From positions 248,001 to 312,000 of the forward strand of contig CAWEWG010000013.1 in assembly GCA_963812795.1 (NCBI GenBank): 64,000 nucleotides of DNA, written 5' to 3'. The notes beneath the pieces were generated by a model. The model was not told where the DNA came from. It did not search any database and saw only the letters and a program-made list of their open reading frames with translations. Below, piece by piece: positions 39,997 to 48,021 of the stretch. The stretch comes from Hyphomicrobium_A sp963812795 (GTDB taxonomy: Bacteria; Pseudomonadota; Alphaproteobacteria; Rhizobiales; Hyphomicrobiaceae). The stretch's first letter is position 1. Each line of letters opens with the position of its first letter. A program made the translations under genes and the position numbers.

Positions 39997-40530
39997 CTAC
40001 CTGCTTGGAGTAGGGGTCTGCACGATTACCGGTATTCCGGGATCGGGCATCACGGTTACCTTCAACTGAGCGGTTCCTGCATCGAGAAATCCAAGTTGCA
40101 CCGCTGTCGCGCGCGACACATCCAGCAAGCGCCCCTTAAAGTATGGCCCGGAGTTATTGATGCGCACTAGCGCAGTAGCGTTACTTCTAGGGTTCACCAG
40201 CGCTAGCATAGTTCCATTCGGGTATATGGGGCTCGCAGCGTTGTCCGGCCGATCGGCGTGGAATTCTTCGCCCGATGACATCGGCGTACATGGATTGCCC
40301 ACGTCGACCTCGCACTGATCGTAGAATGACGCGCCCTGAGTTACCTCAAGGCCGATTTCGGCATTCACCTCATCAACCGTTTTCACGCGATGGCAAATAC
40401 CGTTGATGCAGTACGTTGCTCCAGGCTTCTTAGCTGCAGCTGGAAACGAGCTGACCGCAGCGGCCATGGTAGAAAGAGCGATGGCTACGGTTGATATTAG
40501 TCTGGCGGCGTTATTGGTCTTGCTTTTCAT
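39997..40530 (-). CDS. RlpA-like double-psi beta-barrel secreted protein
   Basis: 177 residues with a signal peptide (LISTVAIALSTMAAAVSSFP) and the RlpA fold: GASFYDQCEVDVGNPCTPMS, ADRPDNAASPIYPNGTMLAL, and ATALVRINNSGPYFKGRLLD with the conserved catalytic-type Asp after RLL. Cys residues (CINGIC, CEVDVGNPC) suggest disulfides. RlpA proteins are lytic transglycosylases acting on peptidoglycan stripped of stem peptides. Activity here is not proven. Confidence 0.8.
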   Translation of the reverse strand: MKSKTNNAARLISTVAIALSTMAAAVSSFPAAAKKPGATYCINGICHRVKTVDEVNAEIGLEVTQGASFYDQCEVDVGNPCTPMSSGEEFHADRPDNAASPIYPNGTMLALVNPRSNATALVRINNSGPYFKGRLLDVSRATAVQLGFLDAGTAQLKVTVMPDPGIPVIVQTPTPSR

Positions 40531-40856
40531 GCTTCCTGGCCGGTTCTACGCAGAACGAACGACCAACTGCCCGATGAGTGAGAAAGTTCCTGGTCACCCT
40601 ACAGGTTGCAGATCGCTAACGGTTCTTTCAAGCAACAGCCTCGTCGAGGAAGCACGAAGCGTGCGCCGCTCCGCTAACCGTGAGCGCCAGAAGAGCGCTT
40701 GTCCGGATCATTGTCTTTCCCCGCCCGAGCCGTTGCCCGTCGCGAAAACGAGCAGGCACGCCAGCATTACCCAATAGCGGGCATTTCTCCAGGGCGGGCC
40801 GGGCGGTGTGCTCACTGCCGCCCTGTATGCCTATCAGCAACGCGCAGCAATCAAAC
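40531..40856. other. Intergenic stretch without a convincing gene
   Basis: It contains the promoter region of the RlpA-like gene and a possible 28-codon peptide with a signal-like sequence on the minus strand (MIRTSALLALTVSGAAHAS, start near 40709), too short to judge. No repeats of note. Confidence 0.3.
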
Positions 40857-41075
40857 CTATAGCGAACCGACCGAACCCTCGAGCTGAAGCAGCCGTTCCT
40901 CGAGGCGCTCACCTTCGGCCCGTGTCGCCCCTAAAGCCGCCTCTAACCGGCTGCTCTCGATGCTGCAATCCACTTCGAGCATCAAAGCGTCTTCAAGCTC
41001 GCCGATCTTCATGGTCACGGTGGAAAGTTCGTCGGCACAACGCTCGCGCTCAGCGGTGTAAAGTTCAAATGTCAT
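40857..41075 (-). CDS. Small coiled-coil protein
   Basis: 72 residues, start at 41075 with GGGGG about 5 nt upstream. MTFELYTAERERCADELSTV then KIGELEDALMLEVDC and LEAALGATRAEGERLEERLL give continuous heptad-like Leu/Ala/Glu spacing. No known family was recognised. Confidence 0.45.
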   Translation of the reverse strand: MTFELYTAERERCADELSTVTMKIGELEDALMLEVDCSIESSRLEAALGATRAEGERLEERLLQLEGSVGSL

Positions 41076-41265
41076 CTGAACCCCCGAATGATTTGCGTTG
41101 AATAATCTGACGGGACCTCAGTCGTCAGATCAACGGCAAAGTCGAGAGCCGGGTGGTCTGGGCGCGCCATTGTTGCGATGGGGTGTCGTCAAAGGCACTT
41201 AACGGCGGATATGCGCTCTCAGTCACCAGCTGCCATTTTTGTGAGCAGGTCTGTAGCCGCGCCGA

Positions 41266-41370
41266 TCAAAAAAAGAGAGCGCCGGCCAGGGGCTGCCTCT
41301 GAGGACAGGGTGACCGGCGCTCAGCCGAGACAGGGATGGTCACTCCGTAGAGGGTCAACGGAGGATGCTT
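41266..41370 (-). ncRNA. Candidate small RNA with intrinsic terminator
   Basis: On the minus strand a hairpin with stem CTCCGT/ACGGAG (41343-41363) and loop TGACCCTCT is followed by a 9-bp stem GAGCGCCGG/CCGGCGCTC (41277-41322) and a run of seven T (41268-41274). No gene ends here on that strand, so the terminator probably closes an independent short transcript. The 5' end is unknown. Confidence 0.4.
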
Positions 41371-42017
41371 CAACCTGCCGATGAGTGACGATGAGTGATT
41401 TGTCCGTCTAGAGAATGTTTGGTCACGGGTGCTTGATGCTGTGGATATGTTGTGCGGTAACCACGCTCATGTCGTGCATTAGTCAGCTGGCGTCCGATTC
41501 CGCACCAACCTGCCCCGTCTCCGCCTAGAATTTAGGTGGGCCGTTGCCGTCCGGTTTTGGGTGGGTTTCGTCGGCCCCCGACACCCGGAACGGCGCGCCC
41601 CAACTCGCTGCCGTCCGGGTGTCACCACTCTCTCAGCCTAGACTGCGAACGAAGCCAGCTCCGCGCCCTTCTTCATTCGGCGGGCAATTCGCCATTTTCC
41701 CAAAGATGCGCGCGAGCTCCGGACGTTGGCAGTAGGGGGCCGACGCGCAAAGAAAAACCCCGGCGCGGAGGCTGCGCCGGGGTTTTGGGGATCGGACGAG
41801 GAAGCCGAAGGGCAGCTTCGGCGGGGAAACACCACCACTCACGCGCTGGTTCCATCGGCCAGCCAATAGTCGTCGCCCAAGCAGTCCCAGTGACGACCTC
41901 CTCGCACGCACCTTCAGTCCGCTTGGTCACCAAGCAGTGTTTTTCTTTCTTGACCAGGAACGAGCGCGTTGCCTGACGAGTTTTGTGCACACCGACAATT
42001 ACTCGTAGGAGATAACG
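41371..42017. other. Intergenic region upstream of the CsbD gene
   Basis: Open frames here are weak or antisense to the CsbD gene. The region holds the terminator-like hairpin at 41754-41785 and, nearer 42000, the probable stress promoter of the CsbD gene with a ribosome-binding site (AGGAGATAACG) before 42018. Confidence 0.4.
41754..41785. terminator. Strong bidirectional terminator hairpin
   Basis: AAAACCCCGGCGC and GCGCCGGGGTTTT form a near-perfect stem around GGAGGCT, with A and T tracts on both sides, so it could stop transcription from either strand. No confident gene ends next to it, so a short unannotated transcript may exist. Confidence 0.65.
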
Positions 42018-42218
42018 ATGAATTGGGATCGCGTCGAAGGCAACTGGAAGCAGTTCACAGGCAAAGCCAAGGAAAAGTGGGGCCAACTCACCGACGACGA
42101 CATCGCTCAAATCAACGGCAACCGCGAGCAGCTCGAAGGCAAGATTCAGGCGCGCTACGGCTATGCCAAAGATCGGGTGAAGCAGGAAGTTGATGACTGG
42201 TGCAACAACCTCAAATAA
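42018..42218 (+). CDS. CsbD family stress-response protein
   Basis: 66 residues: MNWDRVEGNWKQFTGKAKEK, WGQLTDDDIAQINGNREQLE, and IQARYGYAKDRVKQEVDDW, the full CsbD pattern. These small hydrophilic proteins are induced by general stress (in alphaproteobacteria often by the EcfG response). AGGAGA lies 9 nt before the ATG. Confidence 0.94.
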   Translation: MNWDRVEGNWKQFTGKAKEKWGQLTDDDIAQINGNREQLEGKIQARYGYAKDRVKQEVDDWCNNLK

Positions 42219-42235
42219 CAGCCCCTCCAAAAGTT

Positions 42236-42267
42236 AGCCCCGCTGGACTACTCCAGCGGGGCTTTTT
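42236..42267 (+). terminator. Rho-independent terminator of the CsbD gene
   Basis: The 12-bp stem AGCCCCGCTGGA/TCCAGCGGGGCT with loop CTAC is followed by TTTTCTT, 17 nt after the stop codon. Confidence 0.9.
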
Positions 42268-42294
42268 CTTCCGGCTTCGGATCGAGGCGCAGCG

Positions 42295-42633
42295 GTGAAA
42301 CCACTCACTTCAATTCTCGCATTGAGCCTCGCGATCGCAATTGCCGGACCAGCCTTGGCCGAAGGCGAACCGAAGTCGCGAACCGAATGCGCCGACATGA
42401 AGGAAATGATCTGGGACAGCGCGACCCAGACGTGCAACCCCATTAAGGAGTCACCGACAAAGGATCCCGGGGACACCCCAGCGGCGAGCAGCCCGCCCGG
42501 GCAGCCCATCGATTCCGAAACGTCAGATCGCATGCCTGAAAAGCCGACGCCGTCGGGTTTCGAACGGGACAGAACTACGCCGGTCGATCCCGCAAGCAAA
42601 ACCCCGCGAGCCCCAGATGCGATGAAGAAGTAG
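42295..42633 (+). CDS. Small secreted protein of unknown function
   Basis: 112 residues from a GTG at 42295. Signal peptide MKPLTSILALSLAIAIAGPA (ALAEG cleavage). The mature part has two Cys (ECADMKEMIWDSATQTC) and then a Pro/Ser/Thr-rich, probably disordered tail. No known domain. Confidence 0.6.
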   Translation: MKPLTSILALSLAIAIAGPALAEGEPKSRTECADMKEMIWDSATQTCNPIKESPTKDPGDTPAASSPPGQPIDSETSDRMPEKPTPSGFERDRTTPVDPASKTPRAPDAMKK

Positions 42634-42703
42634 GGTGCAACGCCGGGACGCAGGTAGGATAGATGCGCGTCGTGCGTCATGACTTAGATACGTCCCGCCA
42701 CCG

Positions 42704-42790
42704 AAAAAGGACGCCGACTCCGGGGGGAGGAATCGGCGTCCGCACAATGCGCCGTTGAGGGTGACACAGCGCGGCGGCACCGTTACTCCA
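42704..42790 (-). ncRNA. Candidate small RNA ending in a C-rich-loop terminator
   Basis: On the minus strand GGACGCCGA/TCGGCGTCC (42709-42741) forms a 9-bp stem; inside it TCC pairs with GGA around a run of C (loop TCCTCCCCCC). Five T follow. Upstream a GC-rich hairpin lies at about 42748-42779. The loop is complementary to Shine-Dalgarno sequences, as in rhizobial CUCCUCCC-type small RNAs. No minus-strand gene ends here. Confidence 0.4.
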
Positions 42791-43157
42791 GCGCCCGATT
42801 GCATTCCAGAGGCGTTTTGGCGAACGGTTCCCGCCCGCCTGTCGCAGGCGCGAATTAATAGCTGGCGGGGTTGTTGGCCTGCCTATGAAGACTTGGCCTT
42901 CTTTGCCAGGTCTCCTTGAGGCGACACACCCGGTCCACCGGCAAGAGCCAAGTGCTTGTCGAGGCGGCCTGTCAGATGAGTTCCTCGCTGAGAACCTTGG
43001 GCCAACAACTTGTAGGGCACCTGCAATTCGTCATCCCGCCCGCGAATAATTCCGATCTCTGGATGTAACCAAATATCTCGTTGGTGCGTTTTGCGTGCGG
43101 ATGGCGGGAGCTGCCACCGGGTTTCGGCGGCGGCCATAAAAAACGTTGGAGACGTCC

Positions 43158-43487
43158 ATGCGAGTAGTGAAAGCAGCCGCCGTAGCGGTGGCATTGTTGG
43201 GCACCGGCGCCGTTGCTATGGCGCAGACGCCACCCGCCGATCCGCAAACGAAGGCCGATAAGGAAAGCCCGACGACCATGGGTGCCGGCAAAGGTGCGCA
43301 GCCTGCGGACTCGACGGTCGGTCAGAAGCCCGCGACCGATCCCGCATCTAAGGAACAGATGAAGGCTCCCGTCGCGGGATCTAGCGGCGCGAGCACGGGC
43401 GAGCAAGGGTCCGACGCGACACCGGGCCAGAAGCCGGCGACCGACCCACAATCGAAAGAGAAGAACGAGAACCCGGCTGCTCAATAA
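43158..43487 (+). CDS. Small secreted hydrophilic repeat protein
   Basis: 109 residues from the ATG at 43158 (GGAGAC ribosome-binding site). Signal peptide VVKAAAVAVALLGTGAVAMA. The mature chain is disordered-looking and contains GQKPATDPASKE and GQKPATDPQSKE, an internal repeat of about 12 residues. No known domain. Confidence 0.6.
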   Translation: MRVVKAAAVAVALLGTGAVAMAQTPPADPQTKADKESPTTMGAGKGAQPADSTVGQKPATDPASKEQMKAPVAGSSGASTGEQGSDATPGQKPATDPQSKEKNENPAAQ

Positions 43488-43572
43488 TGCACGGGATTGT
43501 CGTGTGATCGCCTCGCCCGCGCCCCAGTCTGGGGCGCGGGCATTCGATGTGCTCGTCCAGAAGGCTTGGCGC

Positions 43573-43776
43573 ATGCCACGTTTCTTCTTCAAACTCCACT
43601 TCGATGGCGATGTCGCGCGCGACCCGATCGGTATCGAGGTCTCCGACTTAAACCACGCCATCGCCGAGGCAGAGAAAGCTCGGGCTGAAATCATCGACGA
43701 AGAAGCCCTCGATCTGCTTTGGCTTGAGATCTTGGATGGGAGCGGGCGCGTCCTGGCGAAAGTCGGCCAAGCGTAG
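43573..43776 (+). CDS. DUF6894-like small protein
   Basis: 67 residues from the ATG at 43573; the frame is open to 43504. MPRFFFKLHFDGDVARDPIG and IEVSDLNHAIAEAEKARAE match the short beta-hairpin plus helix pattern of the rhizobial MPRYFFH-type family. The function is unknown. Confidence 0.6.
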   Translation: MPRFFFKLHFDGDVARDPIGIEVSDLNHAIAEAEKARAEIIDEEALDLLWLEILDGSGRVLAKVGQA

Positions 43777-43804
43777 GTAGCATGCCTAACGCAGGCATCA
43801 TCAT

Positions 43805-44173
43805 GTGCCACCGGAGCGTTCATCGGCGCTGCTGACGCGTCCGCGTTCGCACGCTTCGACGGACGTCATTAGGCGTATCGACATCGTCCAGCGGAAGCCG
43901 GAACTGGGCCCCATCAACCAGCGTTTTCCTGCCGACAGTGTGGCGTGGATATCGAATTTGGCCCCGAACTTCACAGTCGACGAAATCAGCGCGCTGCAGG
44001 TGGCACTCGACGCGGCAATGACTGAGGCCACAGCAAAAGGCTTCGAAGTCCCGCTCGATCTGATGTTGCGGCGACTTTTTGAGGCCGCGGAGACGGGCGA
44101 GCGCGATCCAGAGAAGCTGAAAGCGATTGTGCTGGCGGGCTGGAACGCCGCTAAAGACTCAACCGTTGGATGA
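43805..44173 (+). CDS. Hypothetical helical protein
   Basis: 122 residues from a GTG at 43805. It contains FTVDEISALQVALDAAMTEA and LDLMLRRLFEAAETGERDPE, a regular helical pattern with good codon use. No family was recognised. The N-terminal 20 residues may not be translated if a later start is used. Confidence 0.45.
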   Translation: MPPERSSALLTRPRSHASTDVIRRIDIVQRKPELGPINQRFPADSVAWISNLAPNFTVDEISALQVALDAAMTEATAKGFEVPLDLMLRRLFEAAETGERDPEKLKAIVLAGWNAAKDSTVG

Positions 44174-44295
44174 TCAGGCAGCGCGCCCCCCAGCGTGCGT
44201 CGAGCGTCGTCTGGTGCTCGAAGCCGCCCGCTGGATTTCACAGCGCCAACGGGCGGCTGCCACCGGTGGCCACGCCGCGGTAATGCGCGACTCCC

Positions 44296-44340
44296 AAAAA
44301 AAAGCCCTGGCGCATCGAAGGGGGCGACGCCCGGCTTTTA
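44296..44340 (-). terminator. Terminator of the bactofilin gene
   Basis: On the minus strand AAAAGCCGGGCG pairs imperfectly with CGCCAGGGCTTTT and runs into eight T, directly after the bactofilin stop at 44338. Confidence 0.7.
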
Positions 44341-44865
44341 ATTCAGATTAGAACCGGTAAATGGGCTCGCACTAGCATCGTGCCGCGTCCGCTCGATCAC
44401 GTCCGGGTCAAGCTCGGGCATCAATTCCTTTGCCTCTTTGACCTTACGAATGTTCCCGTCAAACTCGGCTCCTTCAGCAATTGCCAATTTCTGATGTGCG
44501 ATGTCGCCCTGAACTTGCGCGGTTGCCTGGAGCTTGACGCTAACAGCCCGGATGCCCCCACGCACGCCTCCGCGGACCTCGATCGACTCAGCACTCACCA
44601 TGCCCAACACCGATCCTTCCTCGGTGATCAACACATGCTTGCCGTGCACGTTGCCGCGCACGTCACCGTCGACCTGGAGCTTGTTCTTGGAGATGATCGT
44701 GATGTGATCTCCAAGAATTGTCAGATCGGTGCCGATAACGGATACACCGGTCGCCGCATTCGCAGAGGGTTCAAAAGCGGATGGGCCTGAGCGTGCTGCT
44801 GCGGTTCCATTCGTCTGGGGCAGGCCTGGCTGCGGCACGCCTGACTTCTTTGGCTCGAACACCAT
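44338..44865 (-). CDS. Bactofilin family polymer-forming protein
   Basis: 175 residues. A disordered N-terminus (about 1-40) is followed by the bactofilin beta-helix: VIGTDLTILGDHITIISKNK, LQVDGDVRGNVHGKHVLITE, SAESIEVRGGVRGGIRAVSV, and KLAIAEGAEFDGNIRKVKEA. Bactofilins polymerise without nucleotide and serve in cell shape or envelope positioning. GGAGGTGTC precedes the ATG. Confidence 0.9.
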   Translation of the reverse strand: MVFEPKKSGVPQPGLPQTNGTAAARSGPSAFEPSANAATGVSVIGTDLTILGDHITIISKNKLQVDGDVRGNVHGKHVLITEEGSVLGMVSAESIEVRGGVRGGIRAVSVKLQATAQVQGDIAHQKLAIAEGAEFDGNIRKVKEAKELMPELDPDVIERTRHDASASPFTGSNLN

Positions 44866-44972
44866 GACACCTCCTGCGCGACTGGCGCATTATGAACATT
44901 TTGAAGCTGACTACCCCACACTGCTACCAACCACAGCTTCTCGGCAATTGTGTGGAACGGAGGAACCGGTCG

Positions 44973-45116
44973 ATGGATGACCGAGAAGCCGAGATCAGAG
45001 AGATCGAATTGAAGAGCGAGAACCTGCTCGTCGCATCGAACGCATCGTTTCTAACCTCAGGCAGCCACGGTCGCGCATCTGAAGTAGCTTCAGGTTCTAA
45101 TGCAGCGCCTGCATGA
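44973..45116 (+). CDS. Possible small protein (47 aa)
   Basis: An ATG at 44973 lies about 8 nt after GGAGGA. The N-terminal half (MDDREAEIREIELKSENLLV) is helical and charged, the rest is Ser/Gly/Ala-rich. No family. It is kept because of the ribosome-binding site. Confidence 0.35.
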   Translation: MDDREAEIREIELKSENLLVASNASFLTSGSHGRASEVASGSNAAPA

Positions 45117-45276
45117 TTTGGGCGGGGATCCGGTTTGAAGGCGGGCGCTCGCTCCCAAACACCTCCACGACAGCGCCGCCTCCACCTTCCGCAGATCTCA
45201 TTCCAATTTCTGCCTAGGTTGCCATGTAGCTACGGCTTGCGGCGGGCATCTCCACTGAACTGGTGAGCGTGGTGTC

Positions 45277-45585
45277 ATGAGCAGTCGCTTCAGATACGAA
45301 CCCAAGACGACCCTAGAAAAAGTGGCGCTACTGCTGAAGCACCCTCGAAAGTGGCGAGCGAAGATTACTCCCTGCGTCTTCGACAATGAGAGCGGCCACC
45401 GTTTCCAGCTCGCCTGCGATGAGGACGAGGTGATCCGCAAGCTCAACGTACTCGGACGCAAGGAGTGGCCTGCCCAGCTCGCGACACTCGACGACGTGGC
45501 GGAAGCCATCAGGCTGCGCAGGCTTGGATACGTTTTCAGCTGGACGCGAATCTCAAGTCTCGAAGCGCTTCGACGTGACCATTGA
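45277..45585 (+). CDS. Hypothetical protein
   Basis: 102 residues with mixed alpha/beta character (RFRYEPKTTLEKVALLLKHP, WRAKITPCVFDNESGHRFQL). Good codon use and no overlap with neighbours, but no known domain was recognised. Confidence 0.5.
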   Translation: MSSRFRYEPKTTLEKVALLLKHPRKWRAKITPCVFDNESGHRFQLACDEDEVIRKLNVLGRKEWPAQLATLDDVAEAIRLRRLGYVFSWTRISSLEALRRDH

Positions 45586-45674
45586 GGCGGGTGGAAGCGA
45601 GAGTGAAGTGAGGCCGAGCCGCGGTCCGAGTGCAATGCGCATCAAAGCGACCACCTCTGCCCTAGGGATCGTGC

Positions 45675-46079
45675 ATGCCGAAGCGACTGGTCGACGCTAA
45701 ACAAGGCGCCCGCAAGCCGCAGTCCATCGATGCCCACGTAGGCAATCAGCTCAAGGCCCGTCGCATGATGGCGGGAATGAGCCAGATCAATCTCGGCAAA
45801 GTCGCGGGTATCACTTTCCAGCAAGTGCAGAAGTACGAGCGTGGCGCCAATCGGATCGCGGCGGGCCACCTCTACCTATTTGCGCAAGCTCTTGAATGCA
45901 CACCGAACGACTTCTTCGACGGCTTACGTGTAAACGGTAAGGGTGTGCCCACTCGTGGGTTCGAAGAACTCCTGCTGACGAACGACGCAATCTATCTGTG
46001 CAAGGCGTTCGCATCGTTGAAGGATCACGAGCGCGCGGCAGTGCTGCACTTTGCGAAGGCGCTCGCGTCGGCTCCGTAG
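45675..46079 (+). CDS. XRE family helix-turn-helix regulator
   Basis: 134 residues. The HTH_3 domain lies at about residues 20-80: IDAHVGNQLKARRMMAGMSQ, LGKVAGITFQQVQKYERGAN and LYLFAQALECTPNDFF. The C-terminal part (LTNDAIYLCKAFASLKDHER) is typical of rhizobial versions. A probable repressor; its target is unknown. Confidence 0.85.
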   Translation: MPKRLVDAKQGARKPQSIDAHVGNQLKARRMMAGMSQINLGKVAGITFQQVQKYERGANRIAAGHLYLFAQALECTPNDFFDGLRVNGKGVPTRGFEELLLTNDAIYLCKAFASLKDHERAAVLHFAKALASAP

Positions 46080-46211
46080 GATAACCCGGGCCGTGTTGCT
46101 CCGGAGCCGCATTTGAGAACGTTCCTTCGTCCACACCTTGTACCGGCTGAGGGTGGCAGGAACTTTTGGCTCTGCCTGACTGTTTCGATTTTGCCAGGTC
46201 AGGAGGACGAC

Positions 46212-46472
46212 ATGACAGCCAACCTCGTGCTGCTGAGCCAAGAGCGTGAGAAGCAAGCCATCGAGGACCAGCAGAGCTTAATCGCCGGCCTCAAGAAGCT
46301 TTTGGAAGCTGCAGAGAAGGGTGAGCTGAAGGGCGTGTGCTACGCGACGGTCAACCGCGGTGACATGCTTTCTTTCGGCATCCTGCACACTTCAGAATGC
46401 GGCGTGCATGAACTTGTCGGCGTCTCTCAGATGCTCAACTTCCGCCTCATCAACGCTGCGGGAGTGCTGTGA
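46212..46472 (+). CDS. Hypothetical protein
   Basis: 86 residues from the ATG at 46212, with AGGAGGAC just upstream. A helical N-terminus (QEREKQAIEDQQSLIAGLKK) is followed by a beta-rich half (GVCYATVNRGDMLSFGILHT). The stop overlaps the ATG of a 33-residue gene (TGATG), so the two are translationally coupled. Confidence 0.6.
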   Translation: MTANLVLLSQEREKQAIEDQQSLIAGLKKLLEAAEKGELKGVCYATVNRGDMLSFGILHTSECGVHELVGVSQMLNFRLINAAGVL

Positions 46473-46573
46473 TGGGCGTCGCCTTTTTGGTCCTCGGCGC
46501 CGGGCCAATCGGCGCGGTCGCATACCTCCTCTACGGCTATCCCAACGGAACAGATCTGGATGATGCTCGGTAG
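46472..46573 (+). CDS. Small membrane peptide (33 aa), coupled to the previous gene
   Basis: ATG at 46472 overlaps the preceding stop. MGVAFLVLGAGPIGAVAYLL forms one hydrophobic helix followed by YGYPNGTDLDDAR. The overlap and hydrophobic content support it; no family is known. Confidence 0.45.
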   Translation: MGVAFLVLGAGPIGAVAYLLYGYPNGTDLDDAR

Positions 46574-46637
46574 GTACGTTCGACGGCTTCCTAGCCAGCG
46601 ATCTCGGCGGTTGCTCGTCTATCTAGCGGTGTGAAGC

Positions 46638-46976
46638 TCACGCCTCTCTCCGTTGCTCACTCTTCGTAGAGGCGATCTCTCCGTTGAAGCGCGCACGGAA
46701 CTTCTCTGCATGCGCGGGATCAGCAAAACAGAACACAACGTAGTCCCGGTCATCACGCCTGAAATACCCGTGACGTGGGCAGAGTGAGAGGCCTTCGCAG
46801 AAGTAATGCGTCGTGAGGTAGCCATCGCCTCGGCAGGTTTCGGCTGTCACCGCGACCTGATGCGGCCACTCGCGATTGATCGTCCTCTGACCATCCTTGC
46901 GTGTTAGAACAAAGCAAGAACCGCGGTCAACACAAAGCGCCGCGTCCGTGCTAAAGCCCAGGCAGAGGTGAGCCAT
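46638..46976 (-). CDS. Conserved hypothetical protein
   Basis: 112 residues from the ATG at 46976. CFVLTRKDGQRTINREWPHQ, HYFCEGLSLCPRHGYFRRDD and YVVFCFADPAHAEKFRARFN recall a small rhizobial family I have no function for. The start codon shares CATG with the divergent TPR gene. Confidence 0.6.
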   Translation of the reverse strand: MAHLCLGFSTDAALCVDRGSCFVLTRKDGQRTINREWPHQVAVTAETCRGDGYLTTHYFCEGLSLCPRHGYFRRDDRDYVVFCFADPAHAEKFRARFNGEIASTKSEQRREA

Positions 46977-48011
46977 GCGATGCCTGCTTGCTTTCGCGGT
47001 CCTACTGTTGCGCTGCCTTCCGTCTCTCGCTGCGGACGAGGCGCTCGTCAAAACCTGTGACTACTGGCTGACAGGCAAGGACGAAGCCGAGCAGCAAGAG
47101 CTACTGAAGGCGTGCGACCGCATCATTGAAGACAAGAGCTCTTCAAAGGCTGATCGCGCGTTGGCCTATGCGGAGAAAGCTAGTGCCGCCAGTCGAGGGA
47201 ACAGGCGAGACGATGCCATCGCGAACTTAGATCAATCGCTTGAGCTTGAGCCCGACAACTTAGAGCGACGAAGCGACCGCGCATTTATGCTGCACCACAA
47301 AGGTGAGCACGACAAAGCGATTGCAGACTTCGACAAGATTTTGGCGGCTGATCCAACAAAAAGCTTCGCCACCTACTTTCGAGGGCTTTCGTATCTGGCC
47401 AAGGGTGACGACACGCACGCCTTCGCTGACATGGACAGAGCGATCGAGTTAAACTCAAAAGACGCGTGGTATTATTACAAGCGAGCGTACGTGAATGCGA
47501 AGCGGAAGAACGACGATGCCGCTCTCTCCGACCTGGACAAGTCTCTCGAACTTGAGGCGGATGACGACGCCTATCTGCTGAGAGCCGAGCTTTACACGCG
47601 GAAAAACGAGGTGGAGAAAGCAATCGCCGACCTCACGCGCGCGGCCGAAGTCAACCCGACCTATCCAGTACCCATCAGCAATCGCGCCCTACTTTACGAG
47701 CAGACGAAACAGTACGATCTCGCATTCGCTGACTACGATAAGCTGATCTCACTTAAGCCCGGTGACACTTACTACACCGAACGAAAGGCGGCGCTATTAG
47801 ATAGGCTGGCGCGTGAGCCTGAGCCGGTCATTCTGAAGCCTGGCTCTCTTACCGCGCAGCCGACAGCGCCGCTTGAAGTCGAGAGCAAACCCGTCGAGCC
47901 AGCGCCCTCACCAAAGCAAGAACCGAGCACGCCAAGAGAGCGGGCCAGGGGGAGTGTCGCCGCTTCGATCCTATTGCGAACCTCACGATATCAGTGGCCT
48001 GCCCCGAGTGA
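46975..48011 (+). CDS. Secreted TPR-repeat protein (probable frameshift near its 3' end)
   Basis: From the ATG at 46975: signal peptide MRCLLAFAVLLLRCLPSLAA, then about six TPR units (for example DDAIANLDQSLELEPDNLER, DKAIADFDKILAADPTKSFA, DAALSDLDKSLELEADDDAY), and a Pro-rich linker. The frame runs on into the next gene to 48684 without a stop. In another frame the sequence GECRRFDPIANLTISVACPE ends at a TGA at 48009-48011 and looks like the true C-terminus of this family, so a one-base loss near 47940 is likely. TPR proteins scaffold protein complexes. Confidence 0.7.
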
Positions 48012-48021
48012 GCGCATCGCC

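Noticed and set aside
41673..42230. Minus-strand frame of 185 residues
   Set aside because: It is antisense to the CsbD gene and its terminator, and has no ribosome-binding site.
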